Below, in pieces: positions 27,053-36,846 of a stretch of 64,000 nucleotides of DNA. Numbering within the stretch: position 1 is the stretch's first letter; each line of letters starts with the position of its first letter. The stretch lies in contig JABSOW010000016.1 in NCBI GenBank assembly GCA_013215465.1, forward strand, positions 50,114-114,113, read 5' to 3'. A program made the position numbers and the translations under genes. The notes beneath the pieces are model-generated. The model saw nothing but the letters and a program-made list of their open reading frames with translations, was not told the DNA's origin and ran no database searches. This stretch comes from Colwellia sp. Its GTDB lineage: Bacteria; Pseudomonadota; Gammaproteobacteria; Enterobacterales; Alteromonadaceae.

Positions 27053-28357
27053 TTAAATTTCTTTAATGAAAACCTTTGACTTTCGCTGTAAGTTATACAG
27101 CTTTTGTTTGCCTTCAGGGAGCTTGTTTGTCGGCTGTTCAATAAAACCCTGCTCAAGAAACCAATGACCACTTACCGTTGTTAACACAAATATAGCGGCA
27201 AGTTGCTGTTGCTTAGCGGCATTTTCCAAAGCAGTCATCAAACGTCCACCGCGATTGCCTTTACGGTAATCAGGATGAATAGCGACACATGCTACCTCGC
27301 CCATTTTCGCATCCACATATGGATATAAAGCGGCACAAGCAATAATAACATCTTCTTTTTTTATCACGGTGAACTTATCAATTTCTACCTCAAGTAATTC
27401 ACGTGAACGTTTTACTAAAACACCTTCGGCTTCAAGCGGTGCAAGTAATTCCAAAATACCGCCAACATCATCAATAGTCGCTGTCGCTATTTGTTCTTTA
27501 TGATCTTTAGCAATCAAAGTACCAGCACCATCACGGGTAAATAGTTCTTGTAATAATGCTGTATCACTTTGATAACTTATACAATGACAACGTTCAACAC
27601 CATTTTCACCACATTGAATAATTGCTCGAAGCAATAACTGACGCACATGGCAATCTTTTTCATCCAATAATGTTTTTACGGTACGAACACTACAGCTTCT
27701 GATCAATTCGCCGGATTGAGCGATTAACCCTTCATCTTCGGTTAAAGTGATCAATTTATCCGCTTTTAAAGCGATAGCTGTTTGTGCTGCTACATCTTCT
27801 AAAGCAAGATTAAATACTTCACCAGTAGGCGAATAACCGATTGGTGATAACAAAACAATAGAGCCATAATTTAGCTGCATGTTAATACCATCAGAATCAA
27901 TTCTGCGCACACTACCGGTATATTTGTAATCGATACCATCACGAACACCCATAGGCTTGGCAATAACAAAATTACCAGTACTAACGCGAATTTGTGAGCC
28001 ATGCATAGGTGAATTAACTAAGCCGGTACTTAATAAGGCTTCAATATGCAAACGTAAAGAGCCGGTGGCATCTTTTACCGCCACTAACGTATCAGCGTCG
28101 GTAACACGAATATTGTTTTCAATTACTTGGGTAATATTACGCTGTATCATGCGTTCTTCAATTTGTGGGCGTGCTCCATGCACGATCACCAACTTAACAC
28201 CCAGACTACGTAACAAAGAAATATCATGAATAATATTAGCAAAATTTTCATGTGAAACAGCTTCACCACCAAACATTAATACCACCGTTTTACCACGGTG
28301 GGCATTAATATAAGGCGCCGCATTTCTAAACCATTTTACAATACTTTTATTATCCAT
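27053..28357 (-). CDS. argA: N-acetylglutamate synthase
   Basis: First step of arginine synthesis: acetyl-CoA plus glutamate to N-acetylglutamate. 434 residues: an amino-acid-kinase-like domain (about 15-280; VVLMFGGEAVSHENF, VHGARPQIEERM, LLSPIGYSPTGEVFNL) that binds arginine, and a C-terminal GNAT domain (about 290-430; EVACVAIHPDYRKGNRGGRL is the acetyl-CoA loop). It is the last gene of the argCBFGH(A)A cluster, 62 bp after argH(A), and coexists with the GNAT domain fused to ArgH. Confidence 0.95.
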   Translation of the reverse strand: MDNKSIVKWFRNAAPYINAHRGKTVVLMFGGEAVSHENFANIIHDISLLRSLGVKLVIVHGARPQIEERMIQRNITQVIENNIRVTDADTLVAVKDATGSLRLHIEALLSTGLVNSPMHGSQIRVSTGNFVIAKPMGVRDGIDYKYTGSVRRIDSDGINMQLNYGSIVLLSPIGYSPTGEVFNLALEDVAAQTAIALKADKLITLTEDEGLIAQSGELIRSCSVRTVKTLLDEKDCHVRQLLLRAIIQCGENGVERCHCISYQSDTALLQELFTRDGAGTLIAKDHKEQIATATIDDVGGILELLAPLEAEGVLVKRSRELLEVEIDKFTVIKKEDVIIACAALYPYVDAKMGEVACVAIHPDYRKGNRGGRLMTALENAAKQQQLAAIFVLTTVSGHWFLEQGFIEQPTNKLPEGKQKLYNLQRKSKVFIKEI

Positions 28358-28419
28358 GAGCTCTATTCTGTTTTCCTTTTTTACTTGAGTAAAACTATCT
28401 TACTTATTAACTTATTTTA

Positions 28420-30360
28420 CTAAGTAGTACCTGAACGATCGACAATGTATGCCATCGCTACTTCATCAGCGGGATCTTTATGTGGACTTTGTTCGCTGTC
28501 TTCAATGATGTTACTTGCCAATGAGCTTTTTTCGATTAAAGCAAAACCTAACTTATTGAAAAATTCTGGAACATACGTTAATACAATAATTTTATGCAAT
28601 TCCATTTGATGAGCAAATTCAAGTAAATATTGTACTAAAGCTTGCCCTTGACCTTGACCATGTGCAGATTTATCAATCACAATTGAGCGTATTTCAGCTA
28701 AGCCCGTTTGGTAAATATACAAAGAAGCACAGCCAACAACATCGCCGTCAACTTCAGCAACAACAAAGTTTTGAATATCATGAATTATATTGTCACGTGA
28801 ACGCGGTAATATTTCACCTTTATCTGCCCAGTAACTTACTTGCTGATATATTTTATCAACATCTGACATTCGTGCTCTTCGCACTGACAGCGCCGCCGCC
28901 TTTTGTGCATTCAAGCGTTGTTTTACTTGCTTTAACGCCATGTTAATTTGATCTTTACTTGGCGCACCAACCACTTGACCATTTAAGCTGTCGTGATTAC
29001 CTTGAATATCAGCTAACGCTTTTTGTACTTGTGTTCTTGAAGTACCACCTAAAGCCATACGTTTATCTAAACAAGACTCTATCGTTAAATGCTGATAAAC
29101 ATCTTGTTCAATTTTATCGCTAAATTTTTGTAATTGCGTCAACGAAAATTCTTCCAAGGCATGATCTGCCTCAATAGCGGCTAGCACAACTTCACCCACT
29201 ATATGATGTGCTTCACGAAATGGAATATCTTTACCAACCAGATAGTCAGCTAATTCAGTAGAATTGGCATAACCTTGTTGTGCGGCCGCTAAAGTACGGG
29301 CACGGTTTACTTTTAAACCATCGGCAACAAGTACCGCCATTTCCATACATTCTTGCCAAGTATCGAGGGCATCAAAAAGCCCTTCTTTGTCTTCTTGCAT
29401 ATCTTTATTATAAGCAAGTGGCAAGCCCTTCATGGTTACCATCATACCCGTAAGCGAGCCTATAACACGCCCCGCTTTACCTCGAATAAGTTCGCAAGCA
29501 TCCGGGTTTTTCTTTTGTGGCATCAATGATGAACCTGAGCTAACTAAGTCACTCATTTCAACAAAACCGGCTTCACCCGAATTATAGAAAATTAAATCTT
29601 CAGCAAAACGAGATAAATGCATCATAGAAATACTGGCATTAGAGAGTAACTCAAGCACATGATCTCGATCAGATACCGCATCTAAGCTATTTAAGGTCGC
29701 ACATCTAAAACCTAAATTATGCGCTAATAAATCACGGTCAATAGGATAAGCGGTACCCGCTAATGCACCAGAGCCTAACGGCGAAGTATCTGCACGATAT
29801 AAAGTATCTTTTAAACGACCAATATCACGGTTAAACATTTCCACATACGCTAAACACCAATGACCAAAGGTTATCGGTTGCGCACGTTGTAAATGGGTGT
29901 AACCCGGTAATACCGTATTTTTCTCACGTTCAGCTAAGTTTAATAGTGCTTGTTGTAAATTAACTAAGGCAAATAAAATATCACCGCCAGTTTCTCTACA
30001 CCATAATTTTAAATCTGTCGCTACTTGGTCATTACGACTACGGCCAGTATGGAGCTTCTTGCCTAAATCACCGGTTTTCTCAATTAAGTTAATTTCAACC
30101 CAACTATGAATATCTTCCGCATCAGAGGCTAAAATTTGCTGAGGATCATTTTCAACTGATGCTTTAAGCTCTAACAGTGCCGCTTTTAAACGTGTGAATT
30201 CATCTTGGCTTAGCACATCAACAGTTGTTAATGCCTCAGCCCAAGCGATTGAACCAACAATATCTTGTACTGCCATACGGTAATCAACTGGCAGTGAGTC
30301 ATTGAATTTTTTAAATTGTACACTCGCCTTCTCTTTAAAGCGTCCGCCCCATAAAGCCAT
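28420..30360 (-). CDS. argH: Argininosuccinate lyase fused to N-acetylglutamate synthase GNAT domain, ArgH(A)
   Basis: 646 residues. The first about 465 are argininosuccinate lyase ([43 protein letters not shown] and the signature [16 protein letters not shown]), releasing arginine and fumarate. About residues 475-646 form a GNAT domain ([40 protein letters not shown]) as in the ArgH(A) fusions of Vibrio and Alteromonadales, which can supply N-acetylglutamate synthase activity. Immediately upstream is a 30-codon uORF within a duplicated copy of this gene's own 5' end. Confidence 0.95.
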   Translation of the reverse strand: MALWGGRFKEKASVQFKKFNDSLPVDYRMAVQDIVGSIAWAEALTTVDVLSQDEFTRLKAALLELKASVENDPQQILASDAEDIHSWVEINLIEKTGDLGKKLHTGRSRNDQVATDLKLWCRETGGDILFALVNLQQALLNLAEREKNTVLPGYTHLQRAQPITFGHWCLAYVEMFNRDIGRLKDTLYRADTSPLGSGALAGTAYPIDRDLLAHNLGFRCATLNSLDAVSDRDHVLELLSNASISMMHLSRFAEDLIFYNSGEAGFVEMSDLVSSGSSLMPQKKNPDACELIRGKAGRVIGSLTGMMVTMKGLPLAYNKDMQEDKEGLFDALDTWQECMEMAVLVADGLKVNRARTLAAAQQGYANSTELADYLVGKDIPFREAHHIVGEVVLAAIEADHALEEFSLTQLQKFSDKIEQDVYQHLTIESCLDKRMALGGTSRTQVQKALADIQGNHDSLNGQVVGAPSKDQINMALKQVKQRLNAQKAAALSVRRARMSDVDKIYQQVSYWADKGEILPRSRDNIIHDIQNFVVAEVDGDVVGCASLYIYQTGLAEIRSIVIDKSAHGQGQGQALVQYLLEFAHQMELHKIIVLTYVPEFFNKLGFALIEKSSLASNIIEDSEQSPHKDPADEVAMAYIVDRSGTT

Positions 30361-30362
30361 CG

Positions 30363-30455
30363 TTATTTACTCCAATTCTTTTCGAAAATACTATTTATAC
30401 TATAAAAAGAGCTAGCGACGCTAAAGCGCCCGCCACATCTCACAAGTAAAGCCAT
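30363..30455 (-). CDS. Upstream mini-ORF (30 aa) before argH(A)
   Basis: Minus strand ATG at 30455 to TAA at 30363, ending 2 bp before the argH start. The peptide begins [16 protein letters not shown], a distorted echo of ArgH's own [13 protein letters not shown]. It arose from duplication of the argH 5' end (see the repeat at 30392-30525). If translated, it would carry ribosomes through the argH ribosome site (GGAG) and couple the two. Whether it is translated is unknown. Confidence 0.35.
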   Translation of the reverse strand: MALLVRCGGRFSVASSFYSINSIFEKNWSK

Positions 30456-30525
30456 TGTTATTTATACTATAAAAAGAGCTCGCGACACTAAAGCGCCCGC
30501 CACATCTCACAAGTAAAGCCTTGAT
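30392..30525. repeat. Two tandem 67-bp repeats in the argG-argH gap
   Basis: Units 30392-30458 and 30459-30525 are identical except for a few bases (for example CTAGCGACG versus CTCGCGACA). In the transcribed (minus) direction each contains GGCTTTACTTGTGAGATGTG then GCGGGCGCTTTAG, related to the first codons of argH (ATGGCTTTATGGGGCGGACG then CTTTA). They are thus degenerate copies of the argH start region. Confidence 0.85.
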
Positions 30526-31754
30526 TACTTCTTCTTCTGAGAAAGCGCAGTAATACGGCTAGATAAACTGAATAAACGGATAAAACCTTCGGCATGTTTT
30601 TGGTCGTAAACATCATCAGCACCAAAGGTAGCAAACTCTTCTGAGTAAAGGCTATTAGGAGAACGACGTTGTATTACTTGTGCCATACCCTTGTATAACT
30701 TAACCACGACATCACCGGTAAGTTTTTCAGCAAAAGAAGCAGCTGAAGCCAATTGTGCTTTTGCTAATGGCGTAAACCAACGACCATCATAAATAACATG
30801 AGAGAATTCATGACCTACCGATTCACGATATTTTAAAGATTCTTTATCTAAAATAAGTGTTTCTAAGCCTTTATAAGCAGCCATTAATACCGTACCGCCC
30901 GGAGTTTCATAACAACCACGAGACTTCATACCGACTAAACGGTTTTCAACAATATCAATACGACCAACACCATGGGCTGCTGCTTTATCATTTAAGTACA
31001 TTAATGCGTCATAAGCGGCGTTACTAAAGTCTTTGCCATCAACAGCAACTAATTCACCTTCAAGGAAGCTTAACTCTACTTTTTCGGCTACATCAGGTGC
31101 ATCCATCGGATCAACCGTCATCGTCCACACTTCTTTAGACGGCTCACACCATGGGTCTTCTAATTCACCACCTTCGTGAGAGATATGCCAAGCATTGGCA
31201 TCACGACTATAAATTTTAGTTAATGATGCTGCACAGGGAATATTACGCTCGGCTAAATAGTCAAGTAAGTCTTCACGAGAAACCATGTCCCACTCACGCC
31301 AAGGAGCAATTACCGTAAGCTCAGGGGCAAGGGCGGCAAAACACGATTCAAAACGTACTTGATCATTACCTTTACCAGTACAACCATGACAAACCGCATC
31401 AGCACCTACTTTTAGGGCTATTTCAATGTGCGCTTTAGCAATAATAGGCCGTGCCATTGACGTACCCAACAAATATTGACCTTCGTAAACTGCACCTGTT
31501 TTAAGAATTGGGTAGATATACTCTCTTACATATTCTTCTTTCAAATCGGCTACATAACACTCAGAAGCGCCTGAAGCGATGGCTTTTTCTTTAATGCCAG
31601 CTAGCTCTTCTTCCCCTTGACCAACATCAGCACAAAAGGCAATTACTTCACAATTATCATAGTTTTCTTTTAACCATGGAATAATGGCTGAGGTGTCTAA
31701 GCCACCCGAATAAGCTAATACTACTTTTTTAATTTTTTTCTTTTGAATAGTCAT
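30525..31754 (-). CDS. argG: Argininosuccinate synthase
   Basis: Condenses citrulline and aspartate with ATP. 409 residues of the standard bacterial type: P-loop [42 protein letters not shown] and [14 protein letters not shown]. It ends with a Lys-rich tail. It is separated from argH(A) by the tandem 67-bp repeats and from argF by about 150 bp. Confidence 0.97.
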   Translation of the reverse strand: MTIQKKKIKKVVLAYSGGLDTSAIIPWLKENYDNCEVIAFCADVGQGEEELAGIKEKAIASGASECYVADLKEEYVREYIYPILKTGAVYEGQYLLGTSMARPIIAKAHIEIALKVGADAVCHGCTGKGNDQVRFESCFAALAPELTVIAPWREWDMVSREDLLDYLAERNIPCAASLTKIYSRDANAWHISHEGGELEDPWCEPSKEVWTMTVDPMDAPDVAEKVELSFLEGELVAVDGKDFSNAAYDALMYLNDKAAAHGVGRIDIVENRLVGMKSRGCYETPGGTVLMAAYKGLETLILDKESLKYRESVGHEFSHVIYDGRWFTPLAKAQLASAASFAEKLTGDVVVKLYKGMAQVIQRRSPNSLYSEEFATFGADDVYDQKHAEGFIRLFSLSSRITALSQKKK

Positions 31755-31901
31755 GATTTTATTCTCTAATAATTTTTTAAATTTGGTTATAACAAGCCTT
31801 TAAAGTTGTCATCTTCGAAGTTTCTTAATCGAAGATCTAGCTTGTTCTACTATGGATTCCCGACAATACACCTCAAGAATGACGCAATTTTCTGTTTTCT
31901 A

Positions 31902-32840
31902 TTAACTAAGCAAGGTAACCAACACGGCATTCTGTGCCCACATTCTGTTCTCTGCTTGCTGAAATACCACCGCCATTTCACTGTCAAACAGTTCAGTGGT
32001 TATTTCTTCTTCTAGATGTGCTGGTTGACAATGCATTACTACACTGGCGTTCGCCTTGGTCATCAATTGATGATTAACTTGATAAGGAGCAAAGTGCGCT
32101 AATAGCTGCGCTTTCTTACTCGCATCTTCATCGCCCATTGAAATCCAAGTATCGGTATAGATAACATCTTGTTTGCCAATAGCTTCAACATCTGTGGTGA
32201 TAGTTAATGTTGCACCTGATTCATCTGCTAGTGTTTGTGCTATCTCGACAATATTTTTTTGTGCTTCATAACCAGTAGGCGTAACCAAGGTGAAATCAAC
32301 ACCTAAAGTTGCCGCCATGATCATCAATGAATTGGAAACATTATTGCCGTCACCGACGTAAGCCAATTTTACACTACTTAACTCGCTTTTATTTAAAGAC
32401 GGCAGTAGCTCGGTTAAGGTAACGAAATCGGCCAATGCTTGACAAGGATGATAGACATCACACAAGGCATTAATAACAGGCACACTACCGTACTTGGCTA
32501 AATCCTGAATTGAATCATGACTAAATACCCGAGCAACAATAGCATCACTAAAGCATGATAAGTTCTTAGCATAATCACTGACACGTTCACGTTCGCCTAA
32601 TTTGCCATTTTGGTGGTCTAAATATAAGGCATGACCACCAAGCTTGTTGATACCTATATCAAAGCTAACGTGGGTCCTTAACGACGGCTTTTCAAAAATC
32701 ATCGCCACTGACTTGCCCGCTAATGCTTGGTTATAGTCTGTTGGATTTTTTTTGATTTTAATTGCTAGCTCAATCAAGGCTAACAATTGACTTTTATTCA
32801 ACTGATCATCAGCTAAAAAATGGTTTAATTGGTTCGACAT
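31902..32840 (-). CDS. argF: Ornithine carbamoyltransferase-family enzyme
   Basis: 312 residues, making citrulline from ornithine and carbamoyl phosphate. The carbamoyl-phosphate site is FEKPSLRTHVSF instead of the usual FEKxSTRTR, DVYHPCQALADF is the normal HPxQ motif, and the C-terminal ornithine signature is MHCQPAH rather than HCLPAH. The context (argB upstream, argG downstream) makes ArgF the only sensible assignment, but both active-site motifs are variant. Some Alteromonadales relatives may share these variants. Confidence 0.9.
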   Translation of the reverse strand: MSNQLNHFLADDQLNKSQLLALIELAIKIKKNPTDYNQALAGKSVAMIFEKPSLRTHVSFDIGINKLGGHALYLDHQNGKLGERERVSDYAKNLSCFSDAIVARVFSHDSIQDLAKYGSVPVINALCDVYHPCQALADFVTLTELLPSLNKSELSSVKLAYVGDGNNVSNSLMIMAATLGVDFTLVTPTGYEAQKNIVEIAQTLADESGATLTITTDVEAIGKQDVIYTDTWISMGDEDASKKAQLLAHFAPYQVNHQLMTKANASVVMHCQPAHLEEEITTELFDSEMAVVFQQAENRMWAQNAVLVTLLS

Positions 32841-32914
32841 AAGTATCTTCTTTTAAAATATTTGATTACTGTTCACCTCCTCATCGTTTCTTAACGTGAG
32901 AAGGCTACAAGGTG

Positions 32915-33694
32915 CTAGTCAGGCTGAATTTGTGTACCGACACCCTGACCATTAAGCAATTGCATAATTTGCTCTGGCGATTGCCAGCTGGCAACCGCGA
33001 TACTTCGTCGTAATTGATTTGCGGCATGTAAAGCGGCATTTACTTTAGCGGTCATACCACCGTCAATTACACCTTGTTCAATGAGCGTGTTTGCTTGCTC
33101 ACCATTTAAACTAGACAAATACTCGCCATCCGCGCCTTTTACGCCATTAACATCAGTCAATAATAATAGTTGTGCATTTAATAGCTGACAAATAGCCACT
33201 GCAGCATCATCAGCATTCACATTCACTAGGTCACCATTAGGTAAAGCACCAATGGAAGAAATTACAGGTAGAAAATGACTATTAAGCAAGATATCTAATA
33301 ATGTACTATTTTTTGCACTAGGAAGACCCACTTGCCCTAAATTTTGTGGTGATAAACTACAATGAATCATATCACCATCGGTCAAGGATAACCCTACAGC
33401 AGGTAAATTCATACTATTAGCAGTAGCGACTATCGATTTATTTACCGTCCCCGCTAATGCACCACTAATTAAGCCTATTTGCTCTTTAGGTGTTACTCTT
33501 AAACCATGCTTTTTAACGGTAGTAAAACCTGCTTGCGCTAACATGTCATCAACGACACAACCGCCGCCATGGACTAAAACTACTTTTGCATCCGTTTTAA
33601 GATTTACAATCACAGCTAGCAAGTTTGCTAAGGCACCTTCTTTTTCAAGAATTGCGCCACCAATTTTTATCACTAAAGGTTTAGGATTACTCAT
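32915..33694 (-). CDS. argB: Acetylglutamate kinase
   Basis: Phosphorylates N-acetylglutamate. 259 residues, the short E. coli-type form without the N-terminal helix of arginine-sensitive hexameric enzymes. It shows VIKIGGAILEKEGAL, VLVHGGGCVVDDMLAQ, GLSLTDGDM, VNVNADDAAVAICQ and GGMTAKVNAAL. It lies in argCBFGH(A), 59 bp after argC. Confidence 0.95.
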   Translation of the reverse strand: MSNPKPLVIKIGGAILEKEGALANLLAVIVNLKTDAKVVLVHGGGCVVDDMLAQAGFTTVKKHGLRVTPKEQIGLISGALAGTVNKSIVATANSMNLPAVGLSLTDGDMIHCSLSPQNLGQVGLPSAKNSTLLDILLNSHFLPVISSIGALPNGDLVNVNADDAAVAICQLLNAQLLLLTDVNGVKGADGEYLSSLNGEQANTLIEQGVIDGGMTAKVNAALHAANQLRRSIAVASWQSPEQIMQLLNGQGVGTQIQPD

Positions 33695-33753
33695 TTTCTT
33701 TCTCTTATTGTTTGCTCTTAGACACTTTCACTTCGCTACTCTAAAACTCGAAG

Positions 33754-34800
33754 CTACTTGCTCGTTACTGACAGTAAACTATACTCACTTGGTAAACCAA
33801 GAGAAATATTAAAACATTGTACAGCCTGTGATGCTGCGCCTTTTAACAGGTTATCAATCGCGCAACTAACCACAAGCACATGTTTTTCTTCATCAAGTTT
33901 CCAATGTACATCAGCGAACGGGGTATTGGCAACATTGCCAATTTCCGGCCAAGTATTCACTAGCCTCACCAATGGTTTATCAGCATAGGCTTGCTCAAAA
34001 GCTTGCGTTACTTGCTTGGCAGTAATGTCTGTTTTTAACTGCAAAGTCACTGTCGCCAACAAGCCTCTTTTGTAAGGTGCTAAATGCGGATTAAAGATCA
34101 CTTGGGCATTAGCTTCTTGAGATATTTCAGGTTGGTGTCTGTGCTGTAAAATATTGTATGCCTTTAAACTAACTTCATTAAAGTTAGTAGCTAAAGAGGC
34201 ACTTCTACCAGCACCGCTAACACCACTAATACCATTGATGACAATAAGTGAGTTTTCAATATGAAAGTTGTTAGTGGTGATAGGCTTAAGAGAAAGTAAA
34301 CTGGCCGTTGGATAACAACCTGGAACGGCAATTAAATTTGTATTGGCAATATCATCTTGCTGCCACTCGGCTAAACCATATTTAGCACTGGTTAGCGCCT
34401 CTATATTGGCATGTTCAAAACCATAAAAAGTTGGGTAATCTTCAGGATCTTTAAGTCTAAAGCCACCTGAAAGATCAAATACCTTAACACCGGCCTCAAC
34501 AAAAGCATGGGCCCAATCAGCACTAAACTCATGAGGGGTAGCAAAGAAAACAACATCTAGCTCTTTAGCAAACTCATCAAACCATTTTTTGGAAAAAGAC
34601 TTCAGGGGTAGATCACAGATCCCCTGCCAGCGACCATGTAACTCGCTAAAAAGTTTTCCACAGGAAGAGGAATTTTCCGACACCACTAAATGTTGTATTG
34701 AAACTTTATCGTGTTGGCACAATAAACCAACTAATTCAGCACCGGCATAACCACTTGCGCCGATAACAGCAACCTTTTTAACTTCTGACACCACGTACAA
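33754..34800 (-). CDS. argC: N-acetyl-gamma-glutamyl-phosphate reductase
   Basis: NADPH-dependent reduction of N-acetylglutamyl phosphate. 348 residues: Rossmann loop VAVIGASGYAGAELVGLL, active-site Cys in AVPGCYPTASLLSL and the GVSGAGR loop. First gene of the minus-strand arg operon and divergent from argE, with 258 bp of likely shared regulatory DNA. The first residues (MYVVSEVKK) may include a short extension. Confidence 0.95.
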   Translation of the reverse strand: MYVVSEVKKVAVIGASGYAGAELVGLLCQHDKVSIQHLVVSENSSSCGKLFSELHGRWQGICDLPLKSFSKKWFDEFAKELDVVFFATPHEFSADWAHAFVEAGVKVFDLSGGFRLKDPEDYPTFYGFEHANIEALTSAKYGLAEWQQDDIANTNLIAVPGCYPTASLLSLKPITTNNFHIENSLIVINGISGVSGAGRSASLATNFNEVSLKAYNILQHRHQPEISQEANAQVIFNPHLAPYKRGLLATVTLQLKTDITAKQVTQAFEQAYADKPLVRLVNTWPEIGNVANTPFADVHWKLDEEKHVLVVSCAIDNLLKGAASQAVQCFNISLGLPSEYSLLSVTSK

Positions 34801-34874
34801 CCTTAAAATTCAAATAAACTAATAACAACATGCTTTTAACAGGAGAGCAACCAAGCTATTATAACTAAAGCATC

Positions 34875-34902
34875 CAATAGATAATAAAATAATTATCTAT
34901 TG
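34875..34902. promoter_or_regulatory. Perfect 11-bp inverted repeat in argC-argE control region
   Basis: CAATAGATAAT-AAAATA-ATTATCTATTG, an exact palindrome 75 bp upstream of argC. Arginine operators (ARG boxes, TGAATWWWWATTCA) are expected in this region; this one is AT-rich with the right symmetry but lacks the TGAAT core, so ArgR binding is only a possibility. Confidence 0.35.
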
Positions 34903-35010
34903 TCGTCGTATTCTTTGAACAATTAGCATTACACTGTGCCTTATGAAAAAAGTAGCCTGATAAAAGTAGGTTATTTACACTGTATTGATAATCTATCAGC
35001 TAATGGGTAG

Positions 35011-35031
35011 TTATGCAATAAATCAGCATAA
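35011..35031. promoter_or_regulatory. Candidate operator upstream of argE
   Basis: TTATGC-N9-GCATAA is a 6-bp inverted repeat ending 27 bp before the argE start. A second dyad, TGATA-ATC-TATCA, lies at 34986-34998. Their positions fit ArgR control of the divergent promoters; the sequence match to the consensus is weak. Confidence 0.3.
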
Positions 35032-35058
35032 CTATTTAAACTTTTATTCGGATTTTTT

Positions 35059-36231
35059 ATGTCACAACTACCTAATTTCAAACAATCATTGACGCAATTA
35101 ATTGCTTGCCCTTCTATTAGCTCAACCCAAGCCAGTTGGGATCAAGGTAATTTTGAAGTAATTCAACTACTTGCTACATGGTTTGAGCAACTAGGTTTTA
35201 GTATTGATATCCAAAAAGTACCCGGTGCACATAAAGACAGTGACAATAAATATAATTTACTAGCTAAACTGGGCAGTGGTGAAGGTGGCTTATTATTAGC
35301 AGGCCACAGTGATACCGTACCTTTTGATGAAAGCCGTTGGCAAAGCGATCCTATGGGCGTAGTTGATAAAGATAATAAATTTTATGGTTTAGGCACGTGT
35401 GATATGAAGGGATTTTTCGCCTTTATATTACAAGTTTGTAAAGGACTTGATGCTAAGAAACTTAAAAAACCATTATATATTTTAGCAACTGCCGATGAAG
35501 AAACCACCATGGCTGGAGCGCGTTTTTTTGCTCAAAGTCAAGCGGTAAAACCTGATGTGGCAATTATTGGTGAGCCTACTAACTTAGTGCCTGTGATGAT
35601 GCACAAAGGGCACATGTCACATCGTATTAGTGTGCAAGGACAGTCTGGCCATTCTAGCAAGCCGAGTTTGGGTGTTAATGCCATTGAAATTATGTATAAA
35701 GTGATTGGCGAACTTATCAGCCTACAAGAAGAATTCAGCTTAAACTATAATAATGAAGCCTTTGACGTGCCAGCGCCAACCTTAAATCTTGGTGCAATTA
35801 AAGGTGGTGATAATGCCAACCGTATTTGTGGCCACTGTGACTTAGATATTGATTTACGCTCACTACCGGGTATGAGTGATGACGAACTACTACATTGGTT
35901 AAGTGAAGCGTTAAAGCCTTTAGCTGAACAATATCCCGGCCGTATCAACTTTAAAGAATTACACCCTAGCTCACCTAGTTTTGAACAAAAAAAACGTGCC
36001 CGTAAAGAAAAATGCTTTGTTAGCATTGCCGAAGAAATCAGCGGTCACAGCTGCTGCGCAGTCAACTATGCGACAGAAGCCCCCTTTATTCAACAACTAG
36101 GATGTCAAACGATTGTATTAGGCCCGGGTTCAATCAACCAAGCTCACCAACCGAATGAATTTTTAGCCCACAGTGAAATTGATAAAACAAACAAGTTGTT
36201 ACTAGCAATGATCCAGCGATATTGTTTATAA
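35059..36231 (+). CDS. argE: Acetylornithine deacetylase
   Basis: M20 metallopeptidase-family enzyme of 390 residues releasing ornithine from N-acetylornithine. Zn-site motifs: LAGHSDTVPFDESRW, YGLGTCDMKGFFAF, ATADEETTMAGAR, IIGEPTNLVPV and the dimerisation-domain HSSKPSLGVNAIE. It is divergent from argCBFGH(A), as in Vibrio, Shewanella and E. coli (argE-argCBH). Linear acetyl-cycle enzymology (ArgA plus ArgE) is therefore complete in this cluster except for argD. Confidence 0.95.
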   Translation: MSQLPNFKQSLTQLIACPSISSTQASWDQGNFEVIQLLATWFEQLGFSIDIQKVPGAHKDSDNKYNLLAKLGSGEGGLLLAGHSDTVPFDESRWQSDPMGVVDKDNKFYGLGTCDMKGFFAFILQVCKGLDAKKLKKPLYILATADEETTMAGARFFAQSQAVKPDVAIIGEPTNLVPVMMHKGHMSHRISVQGQSGHSSKPSLGVNAIEIMYKVIGELISLQEEFSLNYNNEAFDVPAPTLNLGAIKGGDNANRICGHCDLDIDLRSLPGMSDDELLHWLSEALKPLAEQYPGRINFKELHPSSPSFEQKKRARKEKCFVSIAEEISGHSCCAVNYATEAPFIQQLGCQTIVLGPGSINQAHQPNEFLAHSEIDKTNKLLLAMIQRYCL

Positions 36232-36265
36232 ATATAAAACAATCTCAAAAGTGTCAGAACGTCAA

Positions 36266-36646
36266 CTAACGTTCTCCTTTTCCCAAGTTTTTAAGCGCTC
36301 TAAGATCACTGCGTTCTATTTCTTGAGCATAAATAGCCCTTGGGTTATCTCTAATACTCGAATAGAGCACTACTTTACTATCGGTTACTTGAATACCATA
36401 ATTACCTGATGTTAGGTAAACACCACCAGAATATCGACCCGATGTCGATAACCAGCCAGCTTTATGTTGTTCCAGCCATTCCTTCAACATAACGTACTCT
36501 GCATCTTTCGCAGTTAACGGTATTTGCTTCTCACCATTATTGCTCAAAAATACCGTCACTTCGGTGTCAAGTTGCACATCAATCAATTTACTGCAGCCCG
36601 TTAACAAAAGTAATAGTGTTGATAAAACTAAAACATATTTTTTCAT
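36266..36646 (-). CDS. Small hypothetical lipoprotein
   Basis: 127 residues with a clear lipoprotein signal (MKKYVLVLSTLLLLLTGC, lipobox LLTGC). The mature part is a mixed alpha/beta domain ending in a basic tail; I do not recognise a family. ATG 36646 gives the normal signal sequence; the upstream in-frame ATG at 36664 adds six residues. It is convergent with argE (34-bp gap), and a short hairpin (GAACGT/ACGTTC) overlaps the stop. Confidence 0.7.
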   Translation of the reverse strand: MKKYVLVLSTLLLLLTGCSKLIDVQLDTEVTVFLSNNGEKQIPLTAKDAEYVMLKEWLEQHKAGWLSTSGRYSGGVYLTSGNYGIQVTDSKVVLYSSIRDNPRAIYAQEIERSDLRALKNLGKGER

Positions 36647-36796
36647 TTTTATTATCCAATCCATTTATGTTGAGAATTAAGTACGTTAAAACTAATATTT
36701 TAAACTAGTTTTTTTTTGATGATTTGATGGAACTCAATATATTGCCTTCATTTTCCTTTAATTAACCAAAAAAGTAAAAAACCTTGCAAATGTAAA

Positions 36797-36811
36797 TAAG
36801 AATGATTACCA
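36797..36811 (+). promoter_or_regulatory. Candidate Fur box upstream of pseudoazurin/sodN operon
   Basis: TAAGAATGATTACCA matches the 7-1-7 Fur core (TGATAATNATTATCA) at 10-11 of 14 informative positions and lies about 36 bp before the pseudoazurin start. A weaker TGAGAATTACAT follows at about 36833. Regulation by iron would make Ni-SOD and a copper protein iron-sparing replacements. Confidence 0.4.
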
Positions 36812-36846
36812 TTTATGTTAATTAAGATAAACTGAGAATTACATAA

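Noticed and set aside
30392..30525. CRISPR-like array between argG and argH
   Set aside because: Two adjacent 67-bp units without spacers; they are a tandem duplication related to the argH 5' end.
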